In this document: one piece after another, positions 49,864-58,294 of the stretch | How the letters are laid out: each line of letters starts with the position of its first letter | Position numbering within the stretch: the first letter of the stretch is position 1 | DNA from: Chthoniobacter sp. | GTDB lineage: Bacteria; Verrucomicrobiota; Verrucomicrobiia; Chthoniobacterales; Chthoniobacteraceae | Assembly: GCA_021414005.1 (NCBI GenBank) | Contig: JAIOPH010000020.1 | Coordinates: 52,015 to 116,014, forward strand | Reading direction: 5' to 3' | Length of the DNA: 64,000 nucleotides | Position numbers and translations under genes: made by a program | The notes under the pieces: generated by a model | The model's database searches: none | What the model was told of the DNA's origin: nothing | The model's input: only the letters and a program-made list of their open reading frames with translations

Positions 49864-50745
49864 CTACTCGCGGACGATCTGGCCGGGCGGCTCCGCTTCG
49901 TCGGGGCAAAGGGCGAGTCGGCCCTGCTGCTCGGCGATGTGCTCGACGGGCGGAAGTTCTTCGCCGAGAAAACGCGCGCCGTGGCGGGCGAAGCGCGCGA
50001 TATCGCCGCTCGAAAGCACGCGGAGCCGCCCGCTCCCGGCGGGGGCCAGCGCTGGATGATGGGCGCGCCAGATGGCAAAGCGGCGCGCGACTTCGGGCGC
50101 GGGGTTCAGCACCGCGACGCCCGCCGGCACGACTTCGCGAAAGGCCCGCTCCAGCAGCGGATAGTGCGTGCAGCCGAGCACCAGCGTGTCGATTTCCCCG
50201 AACTGCGCTGCGTAACGCGCCACCGCCAGCCGGGCGATGTCCGTATCCTCCCAGCCCTCCTCGACCAGCGGCGCGAGTACCGGCGCGGCGACTTCGCTGA
50301 CCTGCACGGTGGCGCTCAGCTTCCGCACTTCCGTGCGAAACGTGTGCGACGCCACGGTGCGCGCCGTGCCGAGAAAACCGACGTGTCCGCGGGTTGCCGC
50401 CACCGCCGCCTCGGCCGCCGGGATGGTGACGCCGAGCACGCGCCTTTCCGCCGAGCCGTAACGCTGCTGCAGATGCCGCAGCGCCACGCACGAAACGGTG
50501 TGGCAGGCCACGACGATCGTGCGGCAGCCTTCGCCGAAAAGCCGCTCGACGCACTGCTCGGCGAAATTCAGCACGGTATCCACATCGCGCCCACCGTAGG
50601 GCGCGCGCCCGTTGTCGCCGAGATACACGTAGTCGAGTTCCGGCAGCACCCGCTGGAGCTGGCGCAGCACGGTCAGTCCACCGAAGCCGCTGTCATAGAC
50701 GCCGACGGGCGTGCCGGGGGAGGGAAGGGGGGAGTCGGTGGTCAT
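49864..50745 (-). CDS. murI: glutamate racemase
   Basis: MurI makes D-glutamate for peptidoglycan. Family blocks are GVYDSGFGGLTVLRQLQRVL near residue 15, DYVYLGDNGRAPYG near 38, VVACHTVSCVALRHL near 78 (first catalytic Cys) and LVLGCTHYPLLERAF near 189 (second catalytic Cys). In most homologs the first block is ACNT; here the Asn is replaced by His. The 293 residues are slightly long because of a C-terminal tail. The upstream propeller-HEAT gene lies 43 bases away on the same strand. Confidence 0.92.
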   Translation of the reverse strand: MTTDSPLPSPGTPVGVYDSGFGGLTVLRQLQRVLPELDYVYLGDNGRAPYGGRDVDTVLNFAEQCVERLFGEGCRTIVVACHTVSCVALRHLQQRYGSAERRVLGVTIPAAEAAVAATRGHVGFLGTARTVASHTFRTEVRKLSATVQVSEVAAPVLAPLVEEGWEDTDIARLAVARYAAQFGEIDTLVLGCTHYPLLERAFREVVPAGVAVLNPAPEVARRFAIWRAHHPALAPAGSGRLRVLSSGDIARFARHGARFLGEELPPVEHIAEQQGRLALCPDEAEPPGQIVRE

Positions 50746-50787
50746 CGGAGGCGGGTGAGTTTTCCCGGGGAGTCGCGGCGGCTGCGC

Positions 50788-53403
50788 TCAGCGACGGCGC
50801 GGTGGCTTGGCGGGGGAATCGGCGGACGCGGGTGGCTGTTGGTCGAGCGTCTTGTCGAGGGTTTCGTTGCCGTGGGAATGCAGTTTCTCGATGACGGCGG
50901 GCGTGAGGAGGGTGCGGGGGAGTTTTTTGGTGACGATGGCGTTGAGCAGCGCGACGGCGTGCTGTGGTCGGGAGGCGAGCGCGGAGTAAAGGAGACCGCG
51001 CTCGGGTTCGACGAACACTTTGGCCTGGGCGAAAAGGACCGGGGTGTCGCGCGGGTCGTCGAGGCTGGTGAGGACGAGGGCGGCGGGAAAGCGCATGACG
51101 AGGTCGGTGGCGAGCTGCGCGCAAACGTCGCGGAGTGCGGGGGACTTTGCCTCCATGAGCTGCTGGAGGGCGTCGCGGCGCTCTTCGGGAAGCATCTTCG
51201 GGTCGAGGACGGTGCGGCGCGCGTCGGTGAGGCGCTGGCCGGCAAGGAAGAGTTTGTCGAGCGCGGCGCGGGGGGCGTCGAGGGCGGGATCGGGGATGTC
51301 GTTGAGCTTGGCGGCGAACTGTTCCCAAGCGACGGGCATGGGCACAGACGTGGCTTTTTTCAAACCGTCGGCCAGCCCGAGAAGGATGGCGGTCTGGTGC
51401 GCAGGCGTGCCGGCGAGCGCGCCGCCGAGGAGGAGGTCGACGGCGAGCGGCTCTTCGGCCATGCGCTCGGCGAGGCGGCGGGCGATGCAGCGGGCGGTGA
51501 GCGGGATTTTCGCGCGCCCCCCGAGGGTGGCGAGTTGCGCGGGATCGCTGTCGCCAAGCGGGATGAGGCCGTACCAAAGCATCAGCGGGAGATTGTGATC
51601 GGCGGCGTCCTCGGCGTGCTGGAGGAGCGGGCGGGCGAGTGCGGCGCGGGCTTCCACGGGGAAACGCTGGAGCGCGGAGGCGAGCGCGAGACGCACGGCG
51701 GGCGATGTGTCTTTCTCCGCGAGGCGGAGGAACTCGGCGGGAACGGTTTTTAGCGCGCGGGTGTCCTCGGTGAGAAAGCGGATGGCCCAGATGCGGAGAT
51801 GCTCGTCGGGATGCGCGAGGGCTTTGCGTAGAAAGGCGTCGCTTGCAGCGCCGATGGCACGGAGCGCCCAGAGCGCGCGGAGTTGGTGGACCACGGCCAT
51901 CTCCCGCGACTCCCGCTCGAGCTGGGACGTCTTTTTGTCTACGGAAACCAAAGCCTCCGCAGTCAATATCGACATCTCCTTTTCCCACAAAGCCAACAAC
52001 TCCCGCTTCGCATCCTGCAGTTTTCCACCGGCAGCGCCGCGTTCCTGCAAGAGTCGGCGCGACTGGCGCGCCAGCCAGTCATTCGGCGCATTCTGGAGCT
52101 GGACGAGTTCAACGTTCGTGAGTTTCGCCAAGTCGGCTGGCACGGTCGAGGGTTCGCCCGCGCTGATTTTGTAAATCCGCCCGCTCGTCCGGTGGACGCC
52201 TTCGTTTTCGTGGCACTCGCCGGTGTCGCTCCAGTCGGACAGGAAGACGCCGCCGTCGGGCGCGGCGACGAGATCGACGCCGCGAAACCACGGGTCGCCC
52301 ACGTTGAGGAAATCCGCGCCGTGTTTGGCCACATAGCCGCTGCCGTCGCGCTCGAGCTTCTCCATGTTGATGCGGCGGCCGTAGAAATTGATGGTGAAAA
52401 GGCGATTGCGGTATTCCTCCGGCCAGGTGCCGCCCTGATAGATGAGGCAGCCCTCGTGCGCGTGTCCGCCGCCGAGGGTGTTCGCCGCTTCATTCAGCCG
52501 GCCGGCCTTGTTCCACTTGCCGCTCGCGTCCCAATGGTAGTGGTCGGCGTGCTGCTCGATCAGGCCGTAGGTGTGCGGCGCGAGTTCCTCGCCGTACATG
52601 CGCTGATAATGCGCGCCCGGAATGACATGCCATAGGTGCCCGATAACGGTGTTCGTGAAAAACGCCTCCCCGTGTTGATCCCAATCCATGCCCCACGGGT
52701 TCGTCGTGCCGGTGGCGACTACCTCGAAAATTTTCCGCGTCGGGTGAAAACGCCAGATCGCGCAGTTCATCGCGATGCGTTTCTCTGAGGGCGTGCCGGG
52801 CGCGCCGACATGCGAGGTGGCCTGGATGCCGTGGCGTCCGTAGAGCCAGCCGTCCGGGCCCCAGCGGAGGCCGTTGACGATGTTGTGCCGCACGGGGCCG
52901 AAGTCGAAACCGTCGAGCAACACCACCGGCTTGCCGTCCGGGATGTCGTCGCCGTTTTTGTCCGGGAAAAAGAGAAGCTGCGGCGCGCAAAGCACCCACA
53001 CGCCGCCGAAGCCGACCTCGACGCTGCTCAGCCGCTGGAGATCATCGGCAAAGACCGTGCGCTTGTCCGCGCGCCCGTCGCGGTCGGTGTCTTCGAGGAT
53101 GACGATGCGGTCGCGCTGCCGAAGATCGAAGCCGACCCTGGCCTCGCCATACGTGTAATTTTCCGCGACCCACAGCCGCCCGCGCGCGTCCGTGGCCATG
53201 CCAATGGGCTGCTGCACCTCGGGCTCACTGGCGAAGAGGGAGACGGTGAAACCGGGAGGGGCCTTGATCGTGGCGAGCGCGTCCGCCGCCGGCATGGGTT
53301 CGCCCGGCTGGGTGTTGACCGGCGCGGGAAAGTCGGCGGCGTGAGCGGAGGCGAGGAAGAGGACGAGGGACGCGGCCCGCAGGATTCGCATGGATACAGC
53401 CAT
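50788..53403 (-). CDS. secreted sorbosone dehydrogenase-like propeller with HEAT repeats
   Basis: The 871-residue protein has a signal peptide (ILRAASLVLFLASAHAADFP). The N-terminal 430 residues form a PVC-type membrane-bound dehydrogenase propeller (GFTVSLFASEPEVQQPIGMA, RIVILEDTDRDGRADKRTVF, GTTNPWGMDWDQHGEAFFTN, WFRGVDLVAAPDGGVFLSDW). Residues 470-830 are HEAT-like helices (ALWALRAIGAASDAFLRKAL). Many relatives end with a cytochrome c CxxCH domain; this one ends instead in a Pro/Lys tail and has no CxxCH. It may thus depend on a separate electron acceptor. Confidence 0.82.
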   Translation of the reverse strand: MAVSMRILRAASLVLFLASAHAADFPAPVNTQPGEPMPAADALATIKAPPGFTVSLFASEPEVQQPIGMATDARGRLWVAENYTYGEARVGFDLRQRDRIVILEDTDRDGRADKRTVFADDLQRLSSVEVGFGGVWVLCAPQLLFFPDKNGDDIPDGKPVVLLDGFDFGPVRHNIVNGLRWGPDGWLYGRHGIQATSHVGAPGTPSEKRIAMNCAIWRFHPTRKIFEVVATGTTNPWGMDWDQHGEAFFTNTVIGHLWHVIPGAHYQRMYGEELAPHTYGLIEQHADHYHWDASGKWNKAGRLNEAANTLGGGHAHEGCLIYQGGTWPEEYRNRLFTINFYGRRINMEKLERDGSGYVAKHGADFLNVGDPWFRGVDLVAAPDGGVFLSDWSDTGECHENEGVHRTSGRIYKISAGEPSTVPADLAKLTNVELVQLQNAPNDWLARQSRRLLQERGAAGGKLQDAKRELLALWEKEMSILTAEALVSVDKKTSQLERESREMAVVHQLRALWALRAIGAASDAFLRKALAHPDEHLRIWAIRFLTEDTRALKTVPAEFLRLAEKDTSPAVRLALASALQRFPVEARAALARPLLQHAEDAADHNLPLMLWYGLIPLGDSDPAQLATLGGRAKIPLTARCIARRLAERMAEEPLAVDLLLGGALAGTPAHQTAILLGLADGLKKATSVPMPVAWEQFAAKLNDIPDPALDAPRAALDKLFLAGQRLTDARRTVLDPKMLPEERRDALQQLMEAKSPALRDVCAQLATDLVMRFPAALVLTSLDDPRDTPVLFAQAKVFVEPERGLLYSALASRPQHAVALLNAIVTKKLPRTLLTPAVIEKLHSHGNETLDKTLDQQPPASADSPAKPPRRR

Positions 53404-53412
53404 CGCCGGTCG

Positions 53413-53499
53413 TTACTCGTCCCCGACCTTGGTCCACGCGGCGGCGGGAAGCGGTGCCGCGGCGCAGGCGAGGAGGATGAGGTGGGCGCGTGGTTTCAT
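53413..53499 (-). CDS. possible 28-residue signal-peptide-like small ORF
   Basis: The frame reads MKPRAHLILLACAAAPLPAA and then AWTKVGDE before TAA, 9 bases upstream of the propeller-HEAT gene. It looks like an intact Sec signal followed by a very short tail, so it is either a tiny exported peptide or the stump of a lost secreted protein. There is no clear ribosome site. Confidence 0.3.
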   Translation of the reverse strand: MKPRAHLILLACAAAPLPAAAWTKVGDE

Positions 53500-53630
53500 A
53501 GGGTGTGATCGGAGGCGTTGTCGGTAGGCGGGAAGCGCGGGGAAGTCGAGCGACATCGCGAAAGGCCACGAGGTCGATGAAACGTTTGCAGGAGAGCCAA
53601 TCTGGCGTGCTGGGCTGACGCCTGCGCTTT

Positions 53631-54674
53631 TCACGTCGCCCCGAGGCCGCCGGGCGATTTTGCGGGCGTGTGGGAGACCTGGAATTTTTGCAGGAAGCGT
53701 CCCACCTGGGCTCGCCACGGGTCGGCGGCCTGAACGGCGAGGTAGGCGTGGCCGACTTTGGGAAAGACTTTCAGGGTGCCGTTTTTCCCGAGCGCGGCGG
53801 CGATGCGGTGGGCGGCCCCGAGGCCCACGGAGTAATCCTCTTCGCCCTGCATGAGCAGCGTGGGGCAGCGGACGTCGCGGGCGTAGTCCACCGGGTTGTG
53901 GGCAAAAGCGTTGTAGCGCTGCTGCACGCTGGCCCAAAAGACTACGCCGGCGGCAAAGGGCTTGCGGGGGAGACCGAGCAGGCCGCAGCGGTTGCCGATG
54001 GTGGTGGTGAGGCGGTCAAAGGGACATTCGAGGACGAGCGCGGCGGGATGCACCTCGCCGAGATGCACGGCGCGCAGGACGGCGGCGGCCCCCATGGAGG
54101 TGCCGTAGAGGATGACGCGCCGGCCCGGTTGTGCGGCGCTGGCCGCGTGCACCGCCGCGGTCACGTCGCCGGCTTCGCGCCAGCCGATGGTGGTGGTGGT
54201 GCCGTCCGAGCCGCCGATGCCGGCGAAGTCCATCAGCCAGGTGGTGCAGCCGAGCCGGTGAAACTCGACGGCGGCGGCCAGCAGCGTGTCCTTGCTGCCC
54301 GCGTAGCCGGGGAACATGAGGACCAGGGGGCCGTCACCGGGCGCGGGGATTTCCCAAGCCTCGATCCGCTGCCCGCGCGCGTTGCGGAAGACTTTTGTCG
54401 AGAACTCGAGGCCGCGTTGGTCCGGCGTGTTCACATTGCTCATCCGCCGCACCGTGGGGCCGGTGAAAAGGAAACGGGCCTTGCCTGCCGAAGTGAGTTC
54501 CCGGATGCGCGTGGAGCGCGCCTCCGCGGGCTGGTAGTGGGTCATGCCCCAAGCCTGCGCCCAAGTCATCGCGCCGAAGATGACGACGACGAGCAGGCCA
54601 AGCAGAAGCCCGAGGAAAGTCAGGCGGCGGAGCAGCGGGCGGCGCGGTTTGGCAGGCGGTGGAGGCACATTCAT
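53631..54674 (-). CDS. membrane-anchored alpha/beta hydrolase
   Basis: The protein has 347 residues from the ATG at 54674. An N-terminal transmembrane anchor (LTFLGLLLGLLVVVIFGAMT) is followed by the hydrolase fold: LVLMFPGYAGSKDTLLAAAV near residue 122, MDFAGIGGSDGTTTTIG, nucleophile elbow ILYGTSMGAAAVLRAV near 191, then LLMQGEEDYSVGLGAAHR (acid) and VFPKVGHAYLAV (His). It resembles the BEM46/DUF1749-type hydrolases; substrate unknown. It is divergent from the CBM9-like gene. Confidence 0.8.
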   Translation of the reverse strand: MNVPPPPAKPRRPLLRRLTFLGLLLGLLVVVIFGAMTWAQAWGMTHYQPAEARSTRIRELTSAGKARFLFTGPTVRRMSNVNTPDQRGLEFSTKVFRNARGQRIEAWEIPAPGDGPLVLMFPGYAGSKDTLLAAAVEFHRLGCTTWLMDFAGIGGSDGTTTTIGWREAGDVTAAVHAASAAQPGRRVILYGTSMGAAAVLRAVHLGEVHPAALVLECPFDRLTTTIGNRCGLLGLPRKPFAAGVVFWASVQQRYNAFAHNPVDYARDVRCPTLLMQGEEDYSVGLGAAHRIAAALGKNGTLKVFPKVGHAYLAVQAADPWRAQVGRFLQKFQVSHTPAKSPGGLGAT

Positions 54675-54798
54675 CCGAGGCAAGGCGGGATGATAGTGCA
54701 AGGCGCGTGCGCCGCAAGCCGCCGGTCGGCGGCGCCCGATTCCTGCCTCGACCACCGCCGCCGGCGCGTGGAAGCTCGCGGCTGAATTTTCCATTGCT

Positions 54799-55887
54799 GT
54801 GTCTTTTTTTCCGCCTCGCCTCCTCGTCCCAGCGATTCTGCCTGCCCTGCTCGCCAGCGGGTGGGCGGCGGCCCCGGATTCGGTGGCGGATTGGCGGGAG
54901 AAAATGCAGCCTCTGGTGCCGCGCGGCTATGTGTGCCGGCGCGCGTCGGGACCGGTGCGGGTGGATGGAAAGCTGGATGACAAGGTGTGGGCGGCGGCCC
55001 CGTGGACGAAAGATTTTGCGGACATCGAGGGCGCGGCGAAGCCGAAGCCGCGCTTCCGCACGCGGGCGAAGATGCTGTGGGACGACGAGTATTTTTACAT
55101 CGCCGCCGAGTTGGAGGAGCCGCACGTCTGGGCCACGCTGACGAAGCACGACGCAGTGATTTTTCGCGACCCGGACTTTGAGGTGTTCATGGATCCCGAT
55201 GGCGATGCGCATCGTTACTTCGAGTTTGAAATCAATGCGCTGAACACGGGCTGGGATCTCTTTCTCGCCAAGCCCTACAAGGATGGCGGCAAGGCCGATA
55301 ATGGCTGGGAAATTCCGGGGTTGAAAACCGCCGTTCACATCCGCGGCACGCTCAATGACCCGACGGACACGGACCGCGGATGGAGCGTGGAGCTGGCTTT
55401 TCCATGGCGAGCACTGGCCGGGCGCGCGGGTCCGCCGCGGGCGGGCGAGGTTTGGCGTGTGGGGCTTTCGCGGGTGGCGTGGCAGATCGCGCACGCTGGC
55501 GGCCGCTACACGAAGCGACCTGGGATGCCGGAGGACAATTGGACGTGGACGCCGCAGGGCGTGATCGACATGCACCGGCCGGAGCGGTGGGGCCGGGTGC
55601 AGTTCGCCGGGGAGAAAACGGCGGCGCTGGTCCGGGACGTGGCGCAGCCCGCGCGCGATGCGCTGCAGGAGATTTACTACGCGCAGCGCGCCTATCGCAA
55701 AGCGCACGGTCGCTGGGCGGCGCAGCTCGCGGAGCTGGGTCTGACTGCCGCGAGTCCGCATGTGGGCGCGCCGCGGGTACGGGCGACGGCGGGTGGCTGG
55801 GAGGCGGAGGTGGAGCTCCGCCTGCCCAAAGCTGCTGCCCAGACGTGGAGCATTCGCTACGACGCGCGGATCTGGTCAAAGAACTAA
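54799..55887 (+). CDS. secreted CBM9-like carbohydrate-binding protein
   Basis: The 362-residue protein has a signal peptide (LVPAILPALLASGWAAAPDS). The CBM9-like domain covers most of it: GPVRVDGKLDDKVWAAAPWT near residue 52, RAKMLWDDEYFYIAAELEEP near 90, DPDFEVFMDPDGDAHRYFEF near 125, DRGWSVELAFPWRALAG near 197. There is no catalytic domain. The start is a GTG. Such proteins bind glycans at the cell surface. The next gene (transglutaminase-like) begins 1 base after its stop. Confidence 0.8.
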   Translation: MSFFPPRLLVPAILPALLASGWAAAPDSVADWREKMQPLVPRGYVCRRASGPVRVDGKLDDKVWAAAPWTKDFADIEGAAKPKPRFRTRAKMLWDDEYFYIAAELEEPHVWATLTKHDAVIFRDPDFEVFMDPDGDAHRYFEFEINALNTGWDLFLAKPYKDGGKADNGWEIPGLKTAVHIRGTLNDPTDTDRGWSVELAFPWRALAGRAGPPRAGEVWRVGLSRVAWQIAHAGGRYTKRPGMPEDNWTWTPQGVIDMHRPERWGRVQFAGEKTAALVRDVAQPARDALQEIYYAQRAYRKAHGRWAAQLAELGLTAASPHVGAPRVRATAGGWEAEVELRLPKAAAQTWSIRYDARIWSKN

Positions 55888-55888
55888 C

Positions 55889-57037
55889 ATGAAATCCATC
55901 GCCCTCCTGCTCATCGTCGGCCTCGCCGTGGGCAGCCTCGTCGCTGCCGCGGAGCGCACGGCGGAAAGCGCACTCGCTGAGGCAGGCGACAACCGCGCCG
56001 AACTGACGAAGCTCCTCGCCACCGTCCCGGAGGCGCAGCGTGAAGGCGTGCGGTTCCTCATCGCGAATATGCCGCCCGATGACCTGCGCAGTCTCACCGC
56101 CGACTACCTGCGGGAAAACGTGACGCTGGCTTACGAGGCTCTCGCCGCCGCGCCGTGGGCCGCGCAGATCCCGACCGACCTTTTCCTCAATGACGTGCTG
56201 CCCTACGCCAGCCTCAACGAACGCCGGGACGCCTGGCGCGCCCGCCTGCGCGAAGTCGCGGTGCCTCTCGTGCGGGAGAGCCGGACGCCCACCGAAGCCG
56301 CGCAGGCGCTCAACCGCGGACTCTTTCGCACCGTGCAAGTGCGCTACTCGACGAAGCGCGAAAAGCCCGACCAGAGCCCGCTCGAAAGTATGGAAAGTGG
56401 GCTGGCGTCGTGCAGCGGGCTTTCGATTTTGCTCGTGGACGCGTGCCGTGCGGTGGGCATTCCGGCGCGGGTCGTGGGCACGCCGCTGTGGACGAATCTC
56501 AGCGGCAATCACACATGGGTGGAGGTGTGGGACGGCGGCTGGCATTTCCTCGGCGCGGCGGAGCCGGATACGAACGGGCTCGACCGCGGTTGGTTCAAAG
56601 GAAACGCGTCGAAAGCCGTCCGCGATTTGCCGCAACACGCGATTTATGCGAGCAGCTTCCGCCAGACCGGGCTGGCTTTCCCGCTGGTTTGGGATCGCCG
56701 CATCGCGTGGGTGCCTGCAGTGAATGTGACCGACCGCTACACCGCCGCCGCCGCGCCGGTGCCGGACGGAAAGGTGCGCCTCCTCGTGCGCGTGCTCGAC
56801 CGGGAGGGCCGGCGGGTGGCGGCGAAAGTGACCGTCACCGATGCCGCCGACGCTGCGCTGAAACTTGAGGGCATGAGCCGCGACGAGTCCGCTGACCTGA
56901 ACAACATCCTCTCTTTTCTCGTGCCCGCCGGCCGCGCGTGCCAGCTTCGCGTCGAACACGCCGGCCAGACGCTCGAGCGCGAAGTGGTGAGCAATGCCCG
57001 CGACGAGCAAACCGTGACCGTCGCGCTCGAACGCTGA
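55889..57037 (+). CDS. secreted transglutaminase-like protein
   Basis: The 382-residue protein begins with a signal peptide (MKSIALLLIVGLAVGSLVAA). A transglutaminase/papain-like core has Cys in ESGLASCSGLSILLVDACRA near residue 172, His in LSGNHTWVEVWDGGWHFLGA near 208 and Asp in the following AEPDTNG. The C-terminal 110 residues are beta-rich (KVRLLVRVLDREGRRVAAKV). It directly follows the CBM9-like gene, which suggests co-expression and joint action on the envelope or on extracellular polymers. The ATG at 55889 gives the signal peptide; the frame is open further upstream. Confidence 0.8.
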   Translation: MKSIALLLIVGLAVGSLVAAAERTAESALAEAGDNRAELTKLLATVPEAQREGVRFLIANMPPDDLRSLTADYLRENVTLAYEALAAAPWAAQIPTDLFLNDVLPYASLNERRDAWRARLREVAVPLVRESRTPTEAAQALNRGLFRTVQVRYSTKREKPDQSPLESMESGLASCSGLSILLVDACRAVGIPARVVGTPLWTNLSGNHTWVEVWDGGWHFLGAAEPDTNGLDRGWFKGNASKAVRDLPQHAIYASSFRQTGLAFPLVWDRRIAWVPAVNVTDRYTAAAAPVPDGKVRLLVRVLDREGRRVAAKVTVTDAADAALKLEGMSRDESADLNNILSFLVPAGRACQLRVEHAGQTLEREVVSNARDEQTVTVALER

Positions 57038-57217
57038 CGCCGGGCGCGGATTTTTGAACGTCTCCTGGGTGCGGTTGTCTGTTTCCGGCACCGGAATTTC
57101 CGGCATCCCACCATGTCCTTCGCGTCCACCCTTGCCTCTCCCACCGCCCTGCTCTGGCCCGCCCCGGTGCAATCAGAATTCCCAACCGCGGCTCGGCCTG
57201 TTACGAAGCCAAGAACG

Positions 57218-57802
57218 ATGCAGGATGAACAAAGCCGCAAGGAAGACGACGAACTGATCGCCCGCACGCAGGCGGGTGACGCGGCGGCGTTCGACGAACT
57301 CATCGTAAAGTACAGCCCGCGCCTTTACGGCCTCGTGTATCACATGACCTCAAACCACGAGGACACGAACGACCTCCTTCAGGACATCTGGTCCAAGGCC
57401 TTCCGCTCGATCACCGGTTTTCGCGGCAAGTCGTCGTTCTATACTTGGATGCATTCCATCGGCGCGAACATGACGATCAATTTCCTCAAGAAACGTGGCC
57501 GCCGCTTTCACCTCAGCCTCGATGACATCGACGCGAATGTGCAGAACGACAAAGAGTTCATCGAACTCACCGCCGCGAGCACGCCGGTGCGGGAGGCGAA
57601 TTTGAGCGAGCTGCAGAAGCGCTTGAACGAGTCCATGCAGAAGCTGTCCCATGACCACCGCGCGGTCGTGACCATGTTTGACATTCAAGGCATGCCGCAC
57701 GCGGAGATTGCGAAAATCCTCGGCATTTCCGAAGGCACCGTTCGCTCCCGGCTTTTCTACGCGCACCGCCAGTTGCAAAACTTTCTCACCGAATTCCACT
57801 AG
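57218..57802 (+). CDS. ECF-type RNA polymerase sigma factor
   Basis: The product has 194 residues. Region 2 reads AAFDELIVKYSPRLYGLVYH, then LLQDIWSKAFRSITGFRGKS (residues 20-75). Region 4 HTH reads AVVTMFDIQGMPHAEIAKIL, then GISEGTVRSRLFYAHRQLQ (residues 145-185). I chose the ATG at 57218 over one 35 codons upstream because it starts just before region 2. It heads a three-gene unit with an anti-sigma-like membrane protein and a degenerate HtrA-like protein, an architecture typical of envelope-stress control. Confidence 0.88.
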   Translation: MQDEQSRKEDDELIARTQAGDAAAFDELIVKYSPRLYGLVYHMTSNHEDTNDLLQDIWSKAFRSITGFRGKSSFYTWMHSIGANMTINFLKKRGRRFHLSLDDIDANVQNDKEFIELTAASTPVREANLSELQKRLNESMQKLSHDHRAVVTMFDIQGMPHAEIAKILGISEGTVRSRLFYAHRQLQNFLTEFH

Positions 57803-57820
57803 CCAAAGAGAAGAAGACCC

Positions 57821-58294
57821 ATGACCGACGAACAACTCTCCGCCCTGCTCCGCCTGAAACGCCACGAGCAGCCACCGCCCGGATATTTCGACCAATTGCT
57901 GCGCGACATCCACCGTCGGCAGCGCGCGGAACTCCTCCGGCGACCGCTGTGGAAAATCGCGATCGAGCGCGTGCAGACGTTCTTCGGCGAGCACAGCATG
58001 GGGCACGCGTCCTACGCCGGAGCGATGGCCGTGGTGCTCGTCGCCGGTCTCGCGGCGATCGGTCTGCTCATGCCGGTGGGAGACCTCCAGACGTCGGGCA
58101 AGCCACTCGCCATCACCCTGCCCATCGGCACGGAAAGATTCGTCACCATCCAGCCCTCGGCTTCGCCCGTGAAGCTCGGCGCGCCGTCCGGGCCGATCGC
58201 GGAACCGGTGGTGGCCCCGGTCATGCATCAGCCGCGTTACGTCATGGATGCGCGGCCCGTGAGCTATGAGCCGTCTTCGTCCTTCAATTTCTAG
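57821..58294 (+). CDS. anti-sigma-factor-like single-pass membrane protein
   Basis: The protein has 157 residues. The cytoplasmic N-terminal 60 residues are basic and helical (LKRHEQPPPGYFDQLLRDIH). One transmembrane helix follows near residues 66-85 (YAGAMAVVLVAGLAAIGLLM), then a periplasmic tail rich in Pro. There is no zinc-binding HxxxCxxC motif, so it is not a ZAS-type anti-sigma factor. Its role is inferred from its place 18 bases after the sigma gene. The last 29 bases overlap the start of the HtrA-like gene. Confidence 0.65.
   Translation: MTDEQLSALLRLKRHEQPPPGYFDQLLRDIHRRQRAELLRRPLWKIAIERVQTFFGEHSMGHASYAGAMAVVLVAGLAAIGLLMPVGDLQTSGKPLAITLPIGTERFVTIQPSASPVKLGAPSGPIAEPVVAPVMHQPRYVMDARPVSYEPSSSFNF

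Noticed and set aside
47623..51753. A plus-strand open frame of over 1300 codons across apbE, the TPR gene and murI
   Set aside because: It has low-complexity Arg/Gly/Glu-rich translation, no domain, and is antisense or out of frame to well-supported genes.
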